64,000 nucleotides of DNA from contig OZ245062.1 of NCBI GenBank assembly GCA_965224785.1, positions 2,790,001 through 2,854,000 on the forward strand. Reading direction: 5' to 3'. Every line of letters begins with the position of its first letter. Within the stretch, counting starts at the first letter, position 1. The notes beneath the pieces are model-generated. The model ran no database searches. It had not been told where the DNA came from and saw only the letters and a list, made by a program, of their open reading frames with translations. This document shows positions 1-9,003 of the stretch, in pieces. A program made the translations under genes and the position numbers. This DNA is from JALSNL01 sp036479585 (GTDB lineage: Bacteria > Bacteroidota > Ignavibacteria > Ignavibacteriales > Melioribacteraceae).

Positions 1-299
1 GCAGGCTTGCCAAGGTTTTCAATTAAGTTAAATACTTTTTGACCTTTTTGTGAAAACTCTCTACCAGAAATTGAATTACATTTGTTAAGTTCACCAATAT
101 CAGCTCCAGCAACAAAAGATTTTTCACCAGCTCCAGTTATAATTACAACGTTTGTGTTAGTATCTTTTTTAAGGTAAGTGAATAATTCAAATAGTTCATT
201 AAATGTTTCTTCATTCAATGCATTTAATTTTTCTGGACGATTAACAACTACAGTTGAAATTTTATTTTGTGTACTAAAAATTAGATTGTTAAAGTTCAT
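1..299 (-). CDS. Enoyl-CoA hydratase/isomerase, N-terminal part (runs off the window)
   Basis: The first 99 codons of a crotonase-family protein lie on the minus strand; the start ATG is at 297-299 and the rest is beyond the left edge. The N-terminus contains NRPEKLNALNEE, the typical crotonase beta-strand and helix, then VIITGAGEKSFVAGADIGEL, which supplies the oxyanion-hole segment and the AGADI motif. The family hydrates or isomerises acyl-CoA thioesters, commonly in beta-oxidation or butanoyl-CoA metabolism. Exact substrate cannot be told, because the second catalytic glutamate region is missing from the window. The start is 11 bp downstream of the preceding membrane-protein gene, so the two are probably co-transcribed. 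Confidence 0.9.
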   Translation of the reverse strand, partial: MNFNNLIFSTQNKISTVVVNRPEKLNALNEETFNELFELFTYLKKDTNTNVVIITGAGEKSFVAGADIGELNKCNSISGREFSQKGQKVFNLIENLGKP

Positions 300-310
300 T
301 ATTTTATTCC

Positions 311-907
311 TTACAATGAAACTGCAATAGGTATTGTTACTCGTACATCAAAAGAAATGAATTGATGGTTTGGCAAGTAATTATAGTTTGCCATAATATC
401 CATTAAGAAAAGTGTAAATCCGCCTCCGAAATGAAATCCAAATTTTGTCAAGTTTTCAGTCATATCTATTCTACCGGAATCAATCTTATATTGATGAAGC
501 TTGGATAAGTATGCAACCGTTGCACCAGCTTCTAAAACTGGCATTAGTAAAACAATATCTTCAATAATTGGAGTAAAATAATGTCTTGCACCAACACTAA
601 ATGAAACCAAATTACCTGCTATGTTTGAATGATCAGTAGTTCTATAAAACTTAAATTCTCCGGGATAATTTTGGTAGCCAACTTTAGCAAACAGAAAGAA
701 AGGGAATGTTATATTATCGGTATATGATAAAATCACATCGAACCCGACACCTATCGCTTGTTGATCTGCAAACTTACCAATTGGAAACCGAGGACCAACT
801 CCTGATGTAAGAAGAACTCCTTTTGCTTCACCTAAACTTGAAGATTGCGAGAAACTAACAGAGGTTACTAATAAAATAAATAATAGTATAAGTACGTTTT
901 TTCTCAA
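311..907 (-). CDS. Secreted outer-membrane beta-barrel-like protein, 198 aa
   Basis: Residues 1-20 form a clear signal peptide (charged MRKN, hydrophobic LILLFILLVTS, cleavage after SFSQ). The mature part alternates hydrophobic and polar residues and is rich in Gly, Phe and Tyr, as expected for a small outer-membrane beta-barrel; it ends in a strand-like FDVRVTIPIAVSL. I do not recognise a named family. It lies 11 bp upstream of the enoyl-CoA hydratase gene and 31 bp after the DUF2231-type gene, all on the minus strand. A role as a structural envelope protein is inferred from the fold pattern only. Confidence 0.6.
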   Translation of the reverse strand: MRKNVLILLFILLVTSVSFSQSSSLGEAKGVLLTSGVGPRFPIGKFADQQAIGVGFDVILSYTDNITFPFFLFAKVGYQNYPGEFKFYRTTDHSNIAGNLVSFSVGARHYFTPIIEDIVLLMPVLEAGATVAYLSKLHQYKIDSGRIDMTENLTKFGFHFGGGFTLFLMDIMANYNYLPNHQFISFDVRVTIPIAVSL

Positions 908-938
908 TTGCTTTTATCAAAATGTTAATGAATACTTT

Positions 939-1391
939 TCAATTAAATAGTTCAGTTCCTACTCCAAATTTATAAACTAAAACTCCACCAAGCTTTGCAG
1001 CAGTAAAGATGAGATATAAACCGACAAGTGCAAAGATAACAAATAAATATTGAAGCTTATGTGCAAACTTCTTTTTTAGAACCAAATATGTTTTAATAAT
1101 TAGTAAAGTAAAAAAATACCAAAGTGTTAAACTAGCAAACTCTTCGTGTTTTTCTATCGCTTCAATAATATCTTTATTAGTTATTTTGTCAATAACTTCT
1201 TGCATTGCTAGGTTACCAGTTAAAGTTGCTGCTAAAGAAGTTATTACAGCAATAAATAATAAAACATGAGAAATAGTTATTAGATATTTTTTTTTGAGAA
1301 ATAGATTTAAGATTTCCAAACCCACAAATGAAAATAGTAGTACAATAGGAAAGTGAATTATTAATGGATGGAGTTCTGCAAATATTTTCAT
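939..1391 (-). CDS. DUF2231-like inner-membrane protein, 150 aa
   Basis: A small integral membrane protein with four predicted transmembrane helices (about residues 10-30, 40-58, 86-106 and 115-135). The N-terminus MKIFAELHPLIIHFPIVLLF contains the HP-x-HFPI signature of DUF2231 proteins, which often carry heme-related or other redox partners, although function is not established. A GNLAMQEV loop and a charged segment (KITNKDIIEAIEKHEEFA) lie between helices 2 and 3, as in family members. No cofactor motif besides the histidines is visible. It is transcribed with the downstream beta-barrel gene and is separated from truA by 61 bp. Confidence 0.65.
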   Translation of the reverse strand: MKIFAELHPLIIHFPIVLLFSFVGLEILNLFLKKKYLITISHVLLFIAVITSLAATLTGNLAMQEVIDKITNKDIIEAIEKHEEFASLTLWYFFTLLIIKTYLVLKKKFAHKLQYLFVIFALVGLYLIFTAAKLGGVLVYKFGVGTELFN

Positions 1392-1452
1392 GAAACTGCT
1401 TTTATTTTAATTCTAACTTTTTTTAGTATCATTTTTTTTGATTTTAGAACTA

Positions 1453-2187
1453 CTAATACTTTACCTTAAAAAGAAATAAACCCTTTGCTGGAACTGCTTC
1501 ACCTCCGGCTTCTCTATCCTCTATCTCTAAAGTATCAAGCAAGTATTTTGGTCCTAAGTCTTTACTGTTAGCATATAAGAGAGTACCAACAACAGTCCTA
1601 ACCATTCCGTGCAAAAATCTATTCGCTTCTATCTTAAAGATAAAAAAATCTTTGGTTTCTCTCCATCTGGCAGTGTAAATATTACAGACTTTGTTTTGTG
1701 TATCAGTTTTTCTTTTACAAAAAGATGTAAAGTTATGCTCACCTAATAAACTTTTACTTAATTCATTTAGATTAAAAATGTTAAGCTTACTAATTGAGTG
1801 ATAATTATAAGAATATTTAGAGTAAAATGGATTTTTATTTTTAGCTATTAAATATAAATAACTTCTTTTTTTTGCATCGAACCTTGAATGGAAATTTTCA
1901 TCGACTTCATTAATATTTTTAATAGCAATTGAAGATGGTATTAAAGAATTTAAGGCGTGTTCGAATTGAAAAATATCTAGATTATTTTCAATCTTAAAAT
2001 TTGCAACTTGTCCTATAGCATGAACAGCTGCATCCGTTCTACCAGAGCCAATTAAGTTAATTTCGGTTTGTGTTATTTTTTCAATCGCTCGTATTAGTTC
2101 ATCTTGAACTGTATTTCCATCCGGTTGAGATTGCCAACCAAAATAATCTGTTCCATCATATTGTATTGTTAGTTTGTAGTTAGGCAT
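1453..2187 (-). CDS. truA: tRNA pseudouridine(38-40) synthase TruA
   Basis: A full-length (244 aa) TruA. It isomerises uridine to pseudouridine at positions 38-40 of the tRNA anticodon arm. The N-terminus YKLTIQYDGTDYFGWQSQP is the family signature, and GSGRTDAAVHAIGQVANF contains the catalytic aspartate (GRTDAxVHA, about residue 52). The RFLHGMVRTVVGTLL segment near residue 190 and a final KGLFLFKVKY strand complete the fold. It stands alone: a terminator-like hairpin at 2256-2288 separates it from the upstream lipoprotein gene, so it probably has its own promoter in 2188-2255. Family assignment is secure. Confidence 0.97.
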   Translation of the reverse strand: MPNYKLTIQYDGTDYFGWQSQPDGNTVQDELIRAIEKITQTEINLIGSGRTDAAVHAIGQVANFKIENNLDIFQFEHALNSLIPSSIAIKNINEVDENFHSRFDAKKRSYLYLIAKNKNPFYSKYSYNYHSISKLNIFNLNELSKSLLGEHNFTSFCKRKTDTQNKVCNIYTARWRETKDFFIFKIEANRFLHGMVRTVVGTLLYANSKDLGPKYLLDTLEIEDREAGGEAVPAKGLFLFKVKY

Positions 2188-2255
2188 TAGTATCTATTAG
2201 AATAATTATTACAAACTAAATTTAACAAATTGATTTCTCTTTTTAGACAAATAAA

Positions 2256-2288
2256 AAGTGCCTGGCATCTTAGAGATACAAGGCACTT
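2256..2288 (-). terminator. Intrinsic terminator after the DUF4837 gene
   Basis: AAGTGCCT at 2256-2263 pairs with AGGCACTT at 2281-2288. Read on the minus strand the hairpin is followed by TTTTTATTTG, and it starts 22 bp beyond the stop of the 2311-3420 gene. This fits an intrinsic terminator for that gene. Confidence 0.75.
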
Positions 2289-2310
2289 GGGATTTTCAGT
2301 TTACTATTAT

Positions 2311-3420
2311 TTATTCTTCAGAAGATTCTACAGTTTCTAGTTCTTCTAAAATTTCCCTTTTTCTTTCGGATGGGATTTCTTTTTCTGTTTTGAAACTGTG
2401 AAGTAATACGTCAACTTGCTGCAACAGATTTTTCTTTAAATATTTTGGAGCAAAAATTGATGCATCAAGCATATAAATTCGCTTAGTTTCTTCATCGTAA
2501 AAAGTATAATTTATAAAAGGACCACCACCACTTTGGTCGTTAAACCGCCATAGTCCTTGTGTCATAATTGCGTATTTTTCATTAAAGTTAACTTCCTTAC
2601 TCATCTTATAATCATCGTAATGGTCAACATAAGCTTTATTATCAGCAGTAGTATAAAATTTTTTTGTTATTTCATCTCGCTTAGCACCAATGGAGTCTTT
2701 GTTTAAGAATTCCGGAGTTGCATCATCAATCCAATGAATAAAAATCCATCTCTCCATATTAGTATTAACACCACGTCTTATCCAAACAAAATTATCTTCG
2801 GGTTTATTCATAGCAAGTTTATAATCTGCTTGCATATATATCATCCAGCCGTAATCGGTAATTAATTTTGCTTCTATATTTTTTTTTTCAAACCTCGAAT
2901 TATATAATCCTTTAGCCAATCTTTTATTTGAAATATCTTTAAAGTAAAATAAAAGATCATCTTTGTTTGCTAATAGTTTTTGCTCTAACACATCAATGTC
3001 TTTTGCAGATAAAAACATTACTAATTGTCCGGTTGACCAAAGGTCATATTTATTAATTACAAAAGCACTATCTGCCAAAATTAAATTCTTAACATTCTCA
3101 TCAATAGATTTATTAATAAATTTAGATACTTTTGAATTGGAATTGAGTGGTGCAATTATCAAAACATTTTTTGTTCTTTTAAGTTTATTGAGGTAAGAAA
3201 TGTCTCTTCTTTCTATTCTAAAAAGTTGTTCAGGTTGAGGAGTATAAATCAACTTCCCAAAAACTTCATTTAGAGATTTTTCTAAAAGATTAAACTCTAG
3301 CGAATCTGCAATAATTATGATTTTATCTTCTTCACCCTTTGCTTTTCTTTTTGAGTTACAACTGCTTAAAGTTAATACTGATAAAATTAAAAGTGTTAAA
3401 AATGTAATTTTTGTTTTCAT
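2311..3420 (-). CDS. DUF4837-family lipoprotein, 369 aa
   Basis: A secreted lipoprotein. The N-terminus has a basic start, a hydrophobic stretch and a lipobox-like LTLSSC with Cys at about residue 21, so signal peptidase II processing is expected. The body (IIIADSLEFNLLEKSLNEVFGK early; WIFIHWIDDATPEF in the middle; TQGLWRFND and GPFINYTFYDEE late) resembles DUF4837, a Bacteroidota/Ignavibacteria family of unknown function. The C-terminal tail is acidic and charged. It lies 68 bp downstream of the lipid-kinase gene and probably ends the tilS-hpt-ftsH transcript, given the terminator immediately after it. No enzymatic motif is visible. Confidence 0.75.
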   Translation of the reverse strand: MKTKITFLTLLILSVLTLSSCNSKRKAKGEEDKIIIIADSLEFNLLEKSLNEVFGKLIYTPQPEQLFRIERRDISYLNKLKRTKNVLIIAPLNSNSKVSKFINKSIDENVKNLILADSAFVINKYDLWSTGQLVMFLSAKDIDVLEQKLLANKDDLLFYFKDISNKRLAKGLYNSRFEKKNIEAKLITDYGWMIYMQADYKLAMNKPEDNFVWIRRGVNTNMERWIFIHWIDDATPEFLNKDSIGAKRDEITKKFYTTADNKAYVDHYDDYKMSKEVNFNEKYAIMTQGLWRFNDQSGGGPFINYTFYDEETKRIYMLDASIFAPKYLKKNLLQQVDVLLHSFKTEKEIPSERKREILEELETVESSEE

Positions 3421-3488
3421 ATTTTTGAGGCTTGGTTTTATTGAGTTTGATAGTTATTAAACACTAATAAATAGTATCTGTTCCAATA

Positions 3489-4136
3489 TTAAAAAGAAAG
3501 ATTGGGTAAAAATAATAAATATAATCCCCATAGCGTAAAACCTATTGAAATTGGGATTGTTAAATTATCATCAGCCCAACCGTAAGAAATATTTTCTACA
3601 ATTGCACCAACGGCAGCAGCTACAAATCCAATTACATATTCCAAAGGTAAACCATCTACTTTGGGAGTAAAAAGAACAACAATGCAAGCTGTAATAAAAA
3701 AAGCAAGTGTACCTTCTAAACTTTTAGATAAAAACTTATGCTTCCCAAAACGTCTGCCAAATAATGCTGCAGCTGTATCTGATATTATTAGAACAGAAAA
3801 CCCAGTTATAAAAAATATTTTTGGAAAAAGCCACATTGTTAAAGTTGCAGCTATAAAAACATAAGATGCACCATTAAGATTTTTTTTACTTGTATCACTT
3901 TCGTGTTCTCGTAAAATAAAACCAAATGTTTTATTGACTAAATCATTCAGCGGTTTTATAAAGTGACGACCATAATCGATAACAACAGAAATAATTGTAA
4001 TTGGAATTAAATAACTGAGTGCGGTTTTTTTATCTATAAAGGTATAAACAATTGGTATTGATAACGAACAAAGGTGAATAACTTTTCTCAGTAACTCACC
4101 TTTAAAATCTATTGTTCCATTATCAATTTTATCCAT
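3489..4136 (-). CDS. Diacylglycerol/polyprenol kinase family (SEC59/DGK1-like) membrane protein
   Basis: A 215-residue polytopic membrane protein with about six hydrophobic helices. It resembles the CTP-dependent dolichol/phytol/diacylglycerol kinase family: ELLRKVIHLCSLSIP at residues 15-29, a conserved central ISDTAAALFGRRFGKHKF near residue 115 (the D-x-AA-x-x-GR-x-x-G signature), then KSLEGTLAFF. These features match enzymes that phosphorylate lipid alcohols at the membrane. The true substrate is unknown; phosphatidate cytidylyltransferase-like annotation is also common for this family. The start codon overlaps the end of ftsH by 8 bp, so the two are translationally coupled. Confidence 0.8.
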   Translation of the reverse strand: MDKIDNGTIDFKGELLRKVIHLCSLSIPIVYTFIDKKTALSYLIPITIISVVIDYGRHFIKPLNDLVNKTFGFILREHESDTSKKNLNGASYVFIAATLTMWLFPKIFFITGFSVLIISDTAAALFGRRFGKHKFLSKSLEGTLAFFITACIVVLFTPKVDGLPLEYVIGFVAAAVGAIVENISYGWADDNLTIPISIGFTLWGLYLLFLPNLSF

Positions 4137-6216
4137 CTTTTTTATCAGAATCGGTATCGGCTTTTGTCTCTTTAGTACGAACCGTTTTTTCTACCATCAT
4201 TTCTTTTACATGTTCAGGAACTTCGTCTTTCCCATTTCGTTTTGATGGAGGAAGTTTTTCGCCTTCCATAATTTTATGAATTTCTTCAGCATCTAAAATT
4301 TCTCTTTCCAGCAACTCTTCTGAAAGTCTATGCAATTCATCCATATTTTCTGTTAGTATTTTTTCTGCACGATTCATTCCTCTCATAATAATTGTTGAAA
4401 TTTCATCATCAATTAGCTCGGCCGTTTTTTGACTGTAATCGTTATGCTTTGTTACTTCTCTTCCAAGGAATAGTTCTTCTTCATTTTTCCCTAAAGCAAG
4501 TGGCCCAATTTTTTCACTCATTCCCCATTCGCAAACCATTTTTCTTGCTAAGTTTGTTGCCTTCTCAATATCGTTACCTGCTCCGGTAGTAAAATTATTA
4601 TACACAATTTTCTCAGCTGCTCTTCCACCCAATGCATAAGCAATGGTTGCTTCCAAGTATTCTTTAGAGTATGTATGCTTTTCATCAACTGGTAAATAAG
4701 TTGTAACACCAAGTGCTCTTCCTCTTGGAATAATTGTTACTTTATGAACTGGATCAGATTCTGGAATTTTCAATGCAACAAGAACGTGTCCAATTTCATG
4801 ATAAGCAGTTATCTTCTTTTCTTTTTCAGAAATTATCATACTCTTTCTTTCAGTACCCATCATAACTTTATCTTTTGCATCTTCAAAGTTATCCATAGTA
4901 ACTGTTTCTTGATTTTGACGAGCAGCAAGTAAGGCAGCTTCATTAACTAAGTTTGCAAGATCAGCACCAGCCATACCTGGCGTTCCCTTTGCAAGAATTT
5001 TTAAGTCAACATCTTTACACAAAGGAACATTTCTTGTATGAACTTTTAGAATACCTTCTCTCCCTTTAACGTCTGGTCTATCAACAACCACTTGTCTATC
5101 AAATCTTCCAGGTCTTAATAATGCGGGATCTAAAACATCTGGTCTGTTTGTTGCAGCAATAATTATTACACCACTGTTTTGTTCAAAACCATCCATCTCA
5201 ACAAGTAGTGCATTTAAAGTTTGCTCACGCTCATCGTGTCCGCCACCAAGCCCAGCACCACGATGACGACCTACTGCATCAATCTCATCTATAAAAATTA
5301 TGCAAGGAGCACTTTTTTTACCTTGATCAAAAAGATCTCGAACACGGCTTGCACCAACACCCACAAACATCTCAACAAAATCAGCTCCACTCATAGAAAA
5401 GAAAGGAACACCAGCTTCACCAGCAACAGCACGAGCCATTAAAGTTTTACCAGTTCCCGGAGGTCCTAACAATAAAACTCCGCGTGGAATTTTACCGCCA
5501 AGCTTTTGAAACTTTGTTGGTTCTTTTAGAAATTCAATTATTTCTTGTAATTCTTGTTTAGCTTCATCTGCACCAGCAACATCTTTGAAAGTTACTTTCA
5601 GTGCTGATTCAGGAACCACTTTAGCTTTACTCTTTCCAAAATTAAAAATTCCTCTTGAACCACCACCAGCACCACCTTGCATTTTACGCATTATTAAAAT
5701 CCAAACACCTATAATTAAAACCCAAGGTAAAAATCCTAATAATATTGTTAACCATTCATTCGAATCGTGAGCAAATGTATATTTTATTTCTTTAGACTTC
5801 CATATTTTTTGTTGTTCTTGAATAAGGTCTTCGACAATTACTATATTTACTTTCTTAGTACTTATGTATTGCCCACTTACCAATAATTTTTGTTCTTCAA
5901 TTAAATCAGCTTCAATTGCATAATTATTAATTTCAGACTTAACTAATCTTATCTCTTTAATCTTATCGGTCTCAAGTAAATTTTCATAGACATCGTAGTC
6001 AATATCAAGTACTCCGGTTCTTCCTTCATCCAAAATTTGCATAACAATTACTGCTGCAATAATAACTGCTCCCCAAGTAAATACTGTTTTAAGTATTTTG
6101 GTCCAATCAAAATCACCATCTGGTTTTTGCGGAGGTTTAAATCCTTTTTTCTTTTTCTCTACTTTTTTGTCTTCCGAATTATCAGCCATTTTCAATTCTT
6201 TTATAGGTTTGTACAT
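4129..6216 (-). CDS. ftsH: ATP-dependent zinc metalloprotease FtsH
   Basis: A full-length (695 aa) membrane AAA+ protease that degrades misfolded membrane proteins and short-lived regulators. Two transmembrane helices flank a periplasmic domain (about residues 46-62 and 158-176). The AAA domain has Walker A GPPGTGKT (about residue 250), Walker B IIFIDEID and the second region of homology (RPGRFDRQ). The peptidase domain has the zinc site HEIGH, with Ile where E. coli has Ala. A Lys/Glu-rich tail follows residue 655. The start at 6216 is preceded by GGAGAAA, which favours it over the Met ten codons in. It sits 22 bp after hpt, the conserved tilS-hpt-ftsH order. Confidence 0.98.
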   Translation of the reverse strand: MYKPIKELKMADNSEDKKVEKKKKGFKPPQKPDGDFDWTKILKTVFTWGAVIIAAVIVMQILDEGRTGVLDIDYDVYENLLETDKIKEIRLVKSEINNYAIEADLIEEQKLLVSGQYISTKKVNIVIVEDLIQEQQKIWKSKEIKYTFAHDSNEWLTILLGFLPWVLIIGVWILIMRKMQGGAGGGSRGIFNFGKSKAKVVPESALKVTFKDVAGADEAKQELQEIIEFLKEPTKFQKLGGKIPRGVLLLGPPGTGKTLMARAVAGEAGVPFFSMSGADFVEMFVGVGASRVRDLFDQGKKSAPCIIFIDEIDAVGRHRGAGLGGGHDEREQTLNALLVEMDGFEQNSGVIIIAATNRPDVLDPALLRPGRFDRQVVVDRPDVKGREGILKVHTRNVPLCKDVDLKILAKGTPGMAGADLANLVNEAALLAARQNQETVTMDNFEDAKDKVMMGTERKSMIISEKEKKITAYHEIGHVLVALKIPESDPVHKVTIIPRGRALGVTTYLPVDEKHTYSKEYLEATIAYALGGRAAEKIVYNNFTTGAGNDIEKATNLARKMVCEWGMSEKIGPLALGKNEEELFLGREVTKHNDYSQKTAELIDDEISTIIMRGMNRAEKILTENMDELHRLSEELLEREILDAEEIHKIMEGEKLPPSKRNGKDEVPEHVKEMMVEKTVRTKETKADTDSDKKDG

Positions 6217-6238
6217 TCACTTTCTCCAATTATCTCAA

Positions 6239-6799
6239 TTATTCGCTTAACGCGTATATTGATTTTAAATTCCTAAATTTTTGAGCATAATCCAATCCAT
6301 ACCCAATTACAAATTCATTTGGAATTTCGAACCCAATATAATCAATTTTAGTTTTATATTTTAGACTATCCGGCTTGACCAAAAGACTTGCTACTTTTAC
6401 ACTTGCCGGATTATATTTTTTTAGCATATCGTTTATATATTTGATAGATAATCCAGTATCCACAATATCTTCTACAATAATTATATGACGTTCCGAAATA
6501 TCTGCGTTAAGTTCTTTAATTAACTTAACCGCACCAGAGGAAATTTTTTCATCCCCATAACTTGATAACTTAAAAAAATCTATCTCGTGATGAATATTTA
6601 CTTCTCTAACTAAATCAGCAAGGAACAAAAATGAGCCATTTAGAACGCCAATAAAAATAGGTAATTTACCATTATAATCTAATGTAATTTGTTCGCCTAT
6701 TTCCTTTACCCTATTTTGTATTTTTTCTTCGGACAAAAGAGTAACAAATTTTTCATTGCCAACCCAAAGTTCTTCTTTCTTATTTTCTAATTCAGACAT
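6239..6799 (-). CDS. hpt: Hypoxanthine phosphoribosyltransferase
   Basis: A 186-residue purine-salvage enzyme that makes IMP or GMP from hypoxanthine or guanine and PRPP. The PRPP-binding loop IIIVEDIVDTGLSIKYI (about residues 104-120) is the type I PRTase signature. GVLNGSFLFLADLVRE near residue 52 and the C-terminal EIPNEFVIGYGLDYAQKFRNL complete the active site. It overlaps the end of tilS by 13 bp and is followed by ftsH 22 bp later. This trio is a long-conserved linkage in bacteria. The length is normal for the family. Confidence 0.96.
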   Translation of the reverse strand: MSELENKKEELWVGNEKFVTLLSEEKIQNRVKEIGEQITLDYNGKLPIFIGVLNGSFLFLADLVREVNIHHEIDFFKLSSYGDEKISSGAVKLIKELNADISERHIIIVEDIVDTGLSIKYINDMLKKYNPASVKVASLLVKPDSLKYKTKIDYIGFEIPNEFVIGYGLDYAQKFRNLKSIYALSE

Positions 6800-8157
6800 A
6801 TTTTCAAAACACTTTTTGTTCTTGATGTTACTTTATATTTTTCGCTAACTTTTAGCCCAACTAACCAAACAATATCTTGCCTATAAGTTAAAACTAATTT
6901 GCTCTTTCTATTATAAGTAGGAACTCTTGAATCTGTAAGAATATCAGATATTTTTTTCTTCCCATTCATTCCTAAAGGCTGAATAAAATCTCCGTCTTTC
7001 CATTCTCTTAACACAAAGTCTTTTTTTACTTTTTCTGCTGAAATAATTTCTTCAAACTTTTTTTTATTAAACTTTACATCTTTTATGTTGAGCTTTTCAA
7101 TGCTAAACTCTTTATTATTTATTTGAACTGTTTGCCCAACTTTAATTTTTATTTTATCAAATTTATTTTTGTCAGACTTTTTTATTACAAGTTGATTTCT
7201 TTCTTTAACACAAACAAAATTTTTAGAAATCTCAATTAAACTTCCGGTTTGACAATCAATCAAGTCATTAAGTTTCAAACTTAATTGAAAACTATATTCA
7301 ACATCTGTTTCATTTTGGATAACATTCTTAAAAACTTCGCCCCAAACTGTTAAGGGATATTTTTTCAACTTAAGAATATTGATAGAAGTCCTACCACTAT
7401 TGGTCTTTACAACTTCTTTAATAATTCCAGAAACGAAATAATCAATAATTTCTTTTTGATTTCTAATAACTTCCGAAGAGTTAAGAATTACTTTATTCAA
7501 TCCTGGATTGATATTTTTTTCAACTAAAGGGATTATTTTTTTACGTAAATAATTTCTTCTAAACTCTAAATTTTTATTTGATGAATCTTCACGATATTTT
7601 AGATTCAATTCTTTTAAGTAAAGTTTAATATCTGTTTTACTTAAACATAAAAAAGGACGAATAATATTATCTCGCTTAATTGGTATTCCAGCAATTCCAT
7701 CAAGTCCGGTTCCACCTACAATATTTAAAAGAACAGTTTCAGTATTGTCGTTACTATTGTGAGCTGTAACAATTAAATCTGATTTTGTTTTTTCTGCAAA
7801 TTTTTCTAACTCAGTATATCTTAAAATTCTTGCTGCTTCTTCAATTGATAATTTATTTTTCTTAGCAAATATTTTAACATTTACACTTGGAGAATAAAAC
7901 GGAACATTAAATTTTTCATAAAGACTTTTGCAAAACTTTTCGTCTCTATCACTTTCACTTCCACGCAAATTATGATTTACGTGAACAGCAGAAATATCAA
8001 TTTTATACTTTTTCTTATACTTATAAAAAAAATGGAGAGCAAAAACTGAATCGGCTCCCCCGCTTAAAGCAATAACTATTTTTTTTGCATCAAAAAGTAA
8101 GTTATGTCTTTTAATGTATTTTATAACATTCTGTTCTATTGTTTTTTGATGCTTCAT
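6787..8157 (-). CDS. tilS: tRNA(Ile)-lysidine synthase TilS
   Basis: A 456-residue N-type ATP pyrophosphatase that converts C34 of the tRNA-Ile CAU anticodon to lysidine so that it reads AUA. The PP-loop ALSGGADSVFALHF lies at about residues 29-42, followed by VHVNHNLRGSESDRDEKF and the conserved HNSNDNTETVLLNI. The C-terminal substrate-binding domain is present (WKDGDFIQPLGMNGKKKISD near residue 390). Length is in the normal range for TilS with the C-terminal domain. It is the first gene of the run; dispersed repeats at 8206-8348 lie just upstream, and its own promoter is not obvious. Confidence 0.96.
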   Translation of the reverse strand: MKHQKTIEQNVIKYIKRHNLLFDAKKIVIALSGGADSVFALHFFYKYKKKYKIDISAVHVNHNLRGSESDRDEKFCKSLYEKFNVPFYSPSVNVKIFAKKNKLSIEEAARILRYTELEKFAEKTKSDLIVTAHNSNDNTETVLLNIVGGTGLDGIAGIPIKRDNIIRPFLCLSKTDIKLYLKELNLKYREDSSNKNLEFRRNYLRKKIIPLVEKNINPGLNKVILNSSEVIRNQKEIIDYFVSGIIKEVVKTNSGRTSINILKLKKYPLTVWGEVFKNVIQNETDVEYSFQLSLKLNDLIDCQTGSLIEISKNFVCVKERNQLVIKKSDKNKFDKIKIKVGQTVQINNKEFSIEKLNIKDVKFNKKKFEEIISAEKVKKDFVLREWKDGDFIQPLGMNGKKKISDILTDSRVPTYNRKSKLVLTYRQDIVWLVGLKVSEKYKVTSRTKSVLKICLN

Positions 8158-8205
8158 TTAGACTAATATATCTCATCATTTATCAATGACATCTTTCTCT
8201 TTGCT

Positions 8206-8348
8206 TGTCATTCCCGAATGTTTTTATCAGCTTGTCCGCCGTTTTGTTGGGCGGGGAATCCATTTGTAATTATGTCCTGGATTCCTAATCAAAGTTTATC
8301 CCGGGTTTATAAACATGGTTAGGAGTTATGTAACATTTACATGAATGA
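8206..8348. repeat. Dispersed intergenic palindromic repeat (TGTCATTCC/GAATGACA type)
   Basis: The gap between greA and tilS is filled by TGTCATTCCCGAATG, CCGCC...GGCGG, GGGAATCCA, a second GGATTCCTAAT and a closing GAATGACA. It begins with GTCAT and ends with ATGAC, like other gaps in this window (12206-12337, 55831-55942). No ORF is present. It looks like a non-coding repeat element rather than a promoter. Confidence 0.65.
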
Positions 8349-8361
8349 CAAGAACTATTTT

Positions 8362-8832
8362 CTACTCTATATTCAAAATCTTAAATTTAATAACACCCGC
8401 CGGAACTTTTGCTTCAACAGTAGTTCCTTTTTTTGCTCCCATCAATGCACTACCAACCGGAGATGTAATTGATATTTTACCATCTTGTAAATTCGCTTCT
8501 TCAGCAGAAACCAATGTGTATTTATATGTTTTTTTATTATTCAAATTTTTCACTTCTACATCAGACAGAATATGAATTTCATCATTGGTAAACTGTGATT
8601 TGTCAATGATTTTTGCTTTAGAAAGTGTTTGTGCCATTTTTGCAATCTTAAGTTCTAAATGTCCTTGTGCTTCCTTTGCAGCATCGTATTCGGCATTCTC
8701 TTTTAAATCCCCGTGAGCTCTTGCTTCGGCAATTCTTTTTGCCATTTCATTTCTTCCGTTTGTCTTTAATTCTTTAAACTCTTTCTCAATCTCAAGTATT
8801 CTCTCTTGAGTCAAATATACAAATGTTGACAC
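8362..8832 (-). CDS. greA: Transcription elongation factor GreA
   Basis: A 156-residue Gre factor that rescues backtracked RNA polymerase by stimulating its transcript-cleavage activity. The N-terminal coiled coil (about residues 8-75) carries RIAEARAHGDLKENAEYDAA, the GreA family signature with the acidic tip residues D and E. The C-terminal FKBP-like domain has the typical SPVGSALMGAKKGTTVEAKV. It begins after a terminator (8860-8890) that isolates it from the addB-like gene, and it ends at a repeat-filled gap. Confidence 0.97.
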   Translation of the reverse strand: MSTFVYLTQERILEIEKEFKELKTNGRNEMAKRIAEARAHGDLKENAEYDAAKEAQGHLELKIAKMAQTLSKAKIIDKSQFTNDEIHILSDVEVKNLNNKKTYKYTLVSAEEANLQDGKISITSPVGSALMGAKKGTTVEAKVPAGVIKFKILNIE

Positions 8833-8859
8833 TTGCTATCTCCTATTTTCTGCTATATA

Positions 8860-8890
8860 AAAAAAATTGCCACTACTTTCAGCAGTGGCA
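8860..8890 (-). terminator. Intrinsic terminator between the addB-like gene and greA
   Basis: TGCCACT at 8868-8874 pairs with AGTGGCA at 8884-8890. On the minus strand the stem is followed by a T-run (8860-8866 in complement). It lies downstream of the 9004-12153 gene and upstream of greA, so it should stop read-through into greA. Confidence 0.75.
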
Positions 8891-9003
8891 CACTCAAACA
8901 TAATAAATTATGTAATTTTTTACAAGAAGATGTATAATTTTAAGCTAAGTTAATGCTATATGTTTATTCGCAGATTGCGAGCAATTCACGTTACAATATC
9001 TTT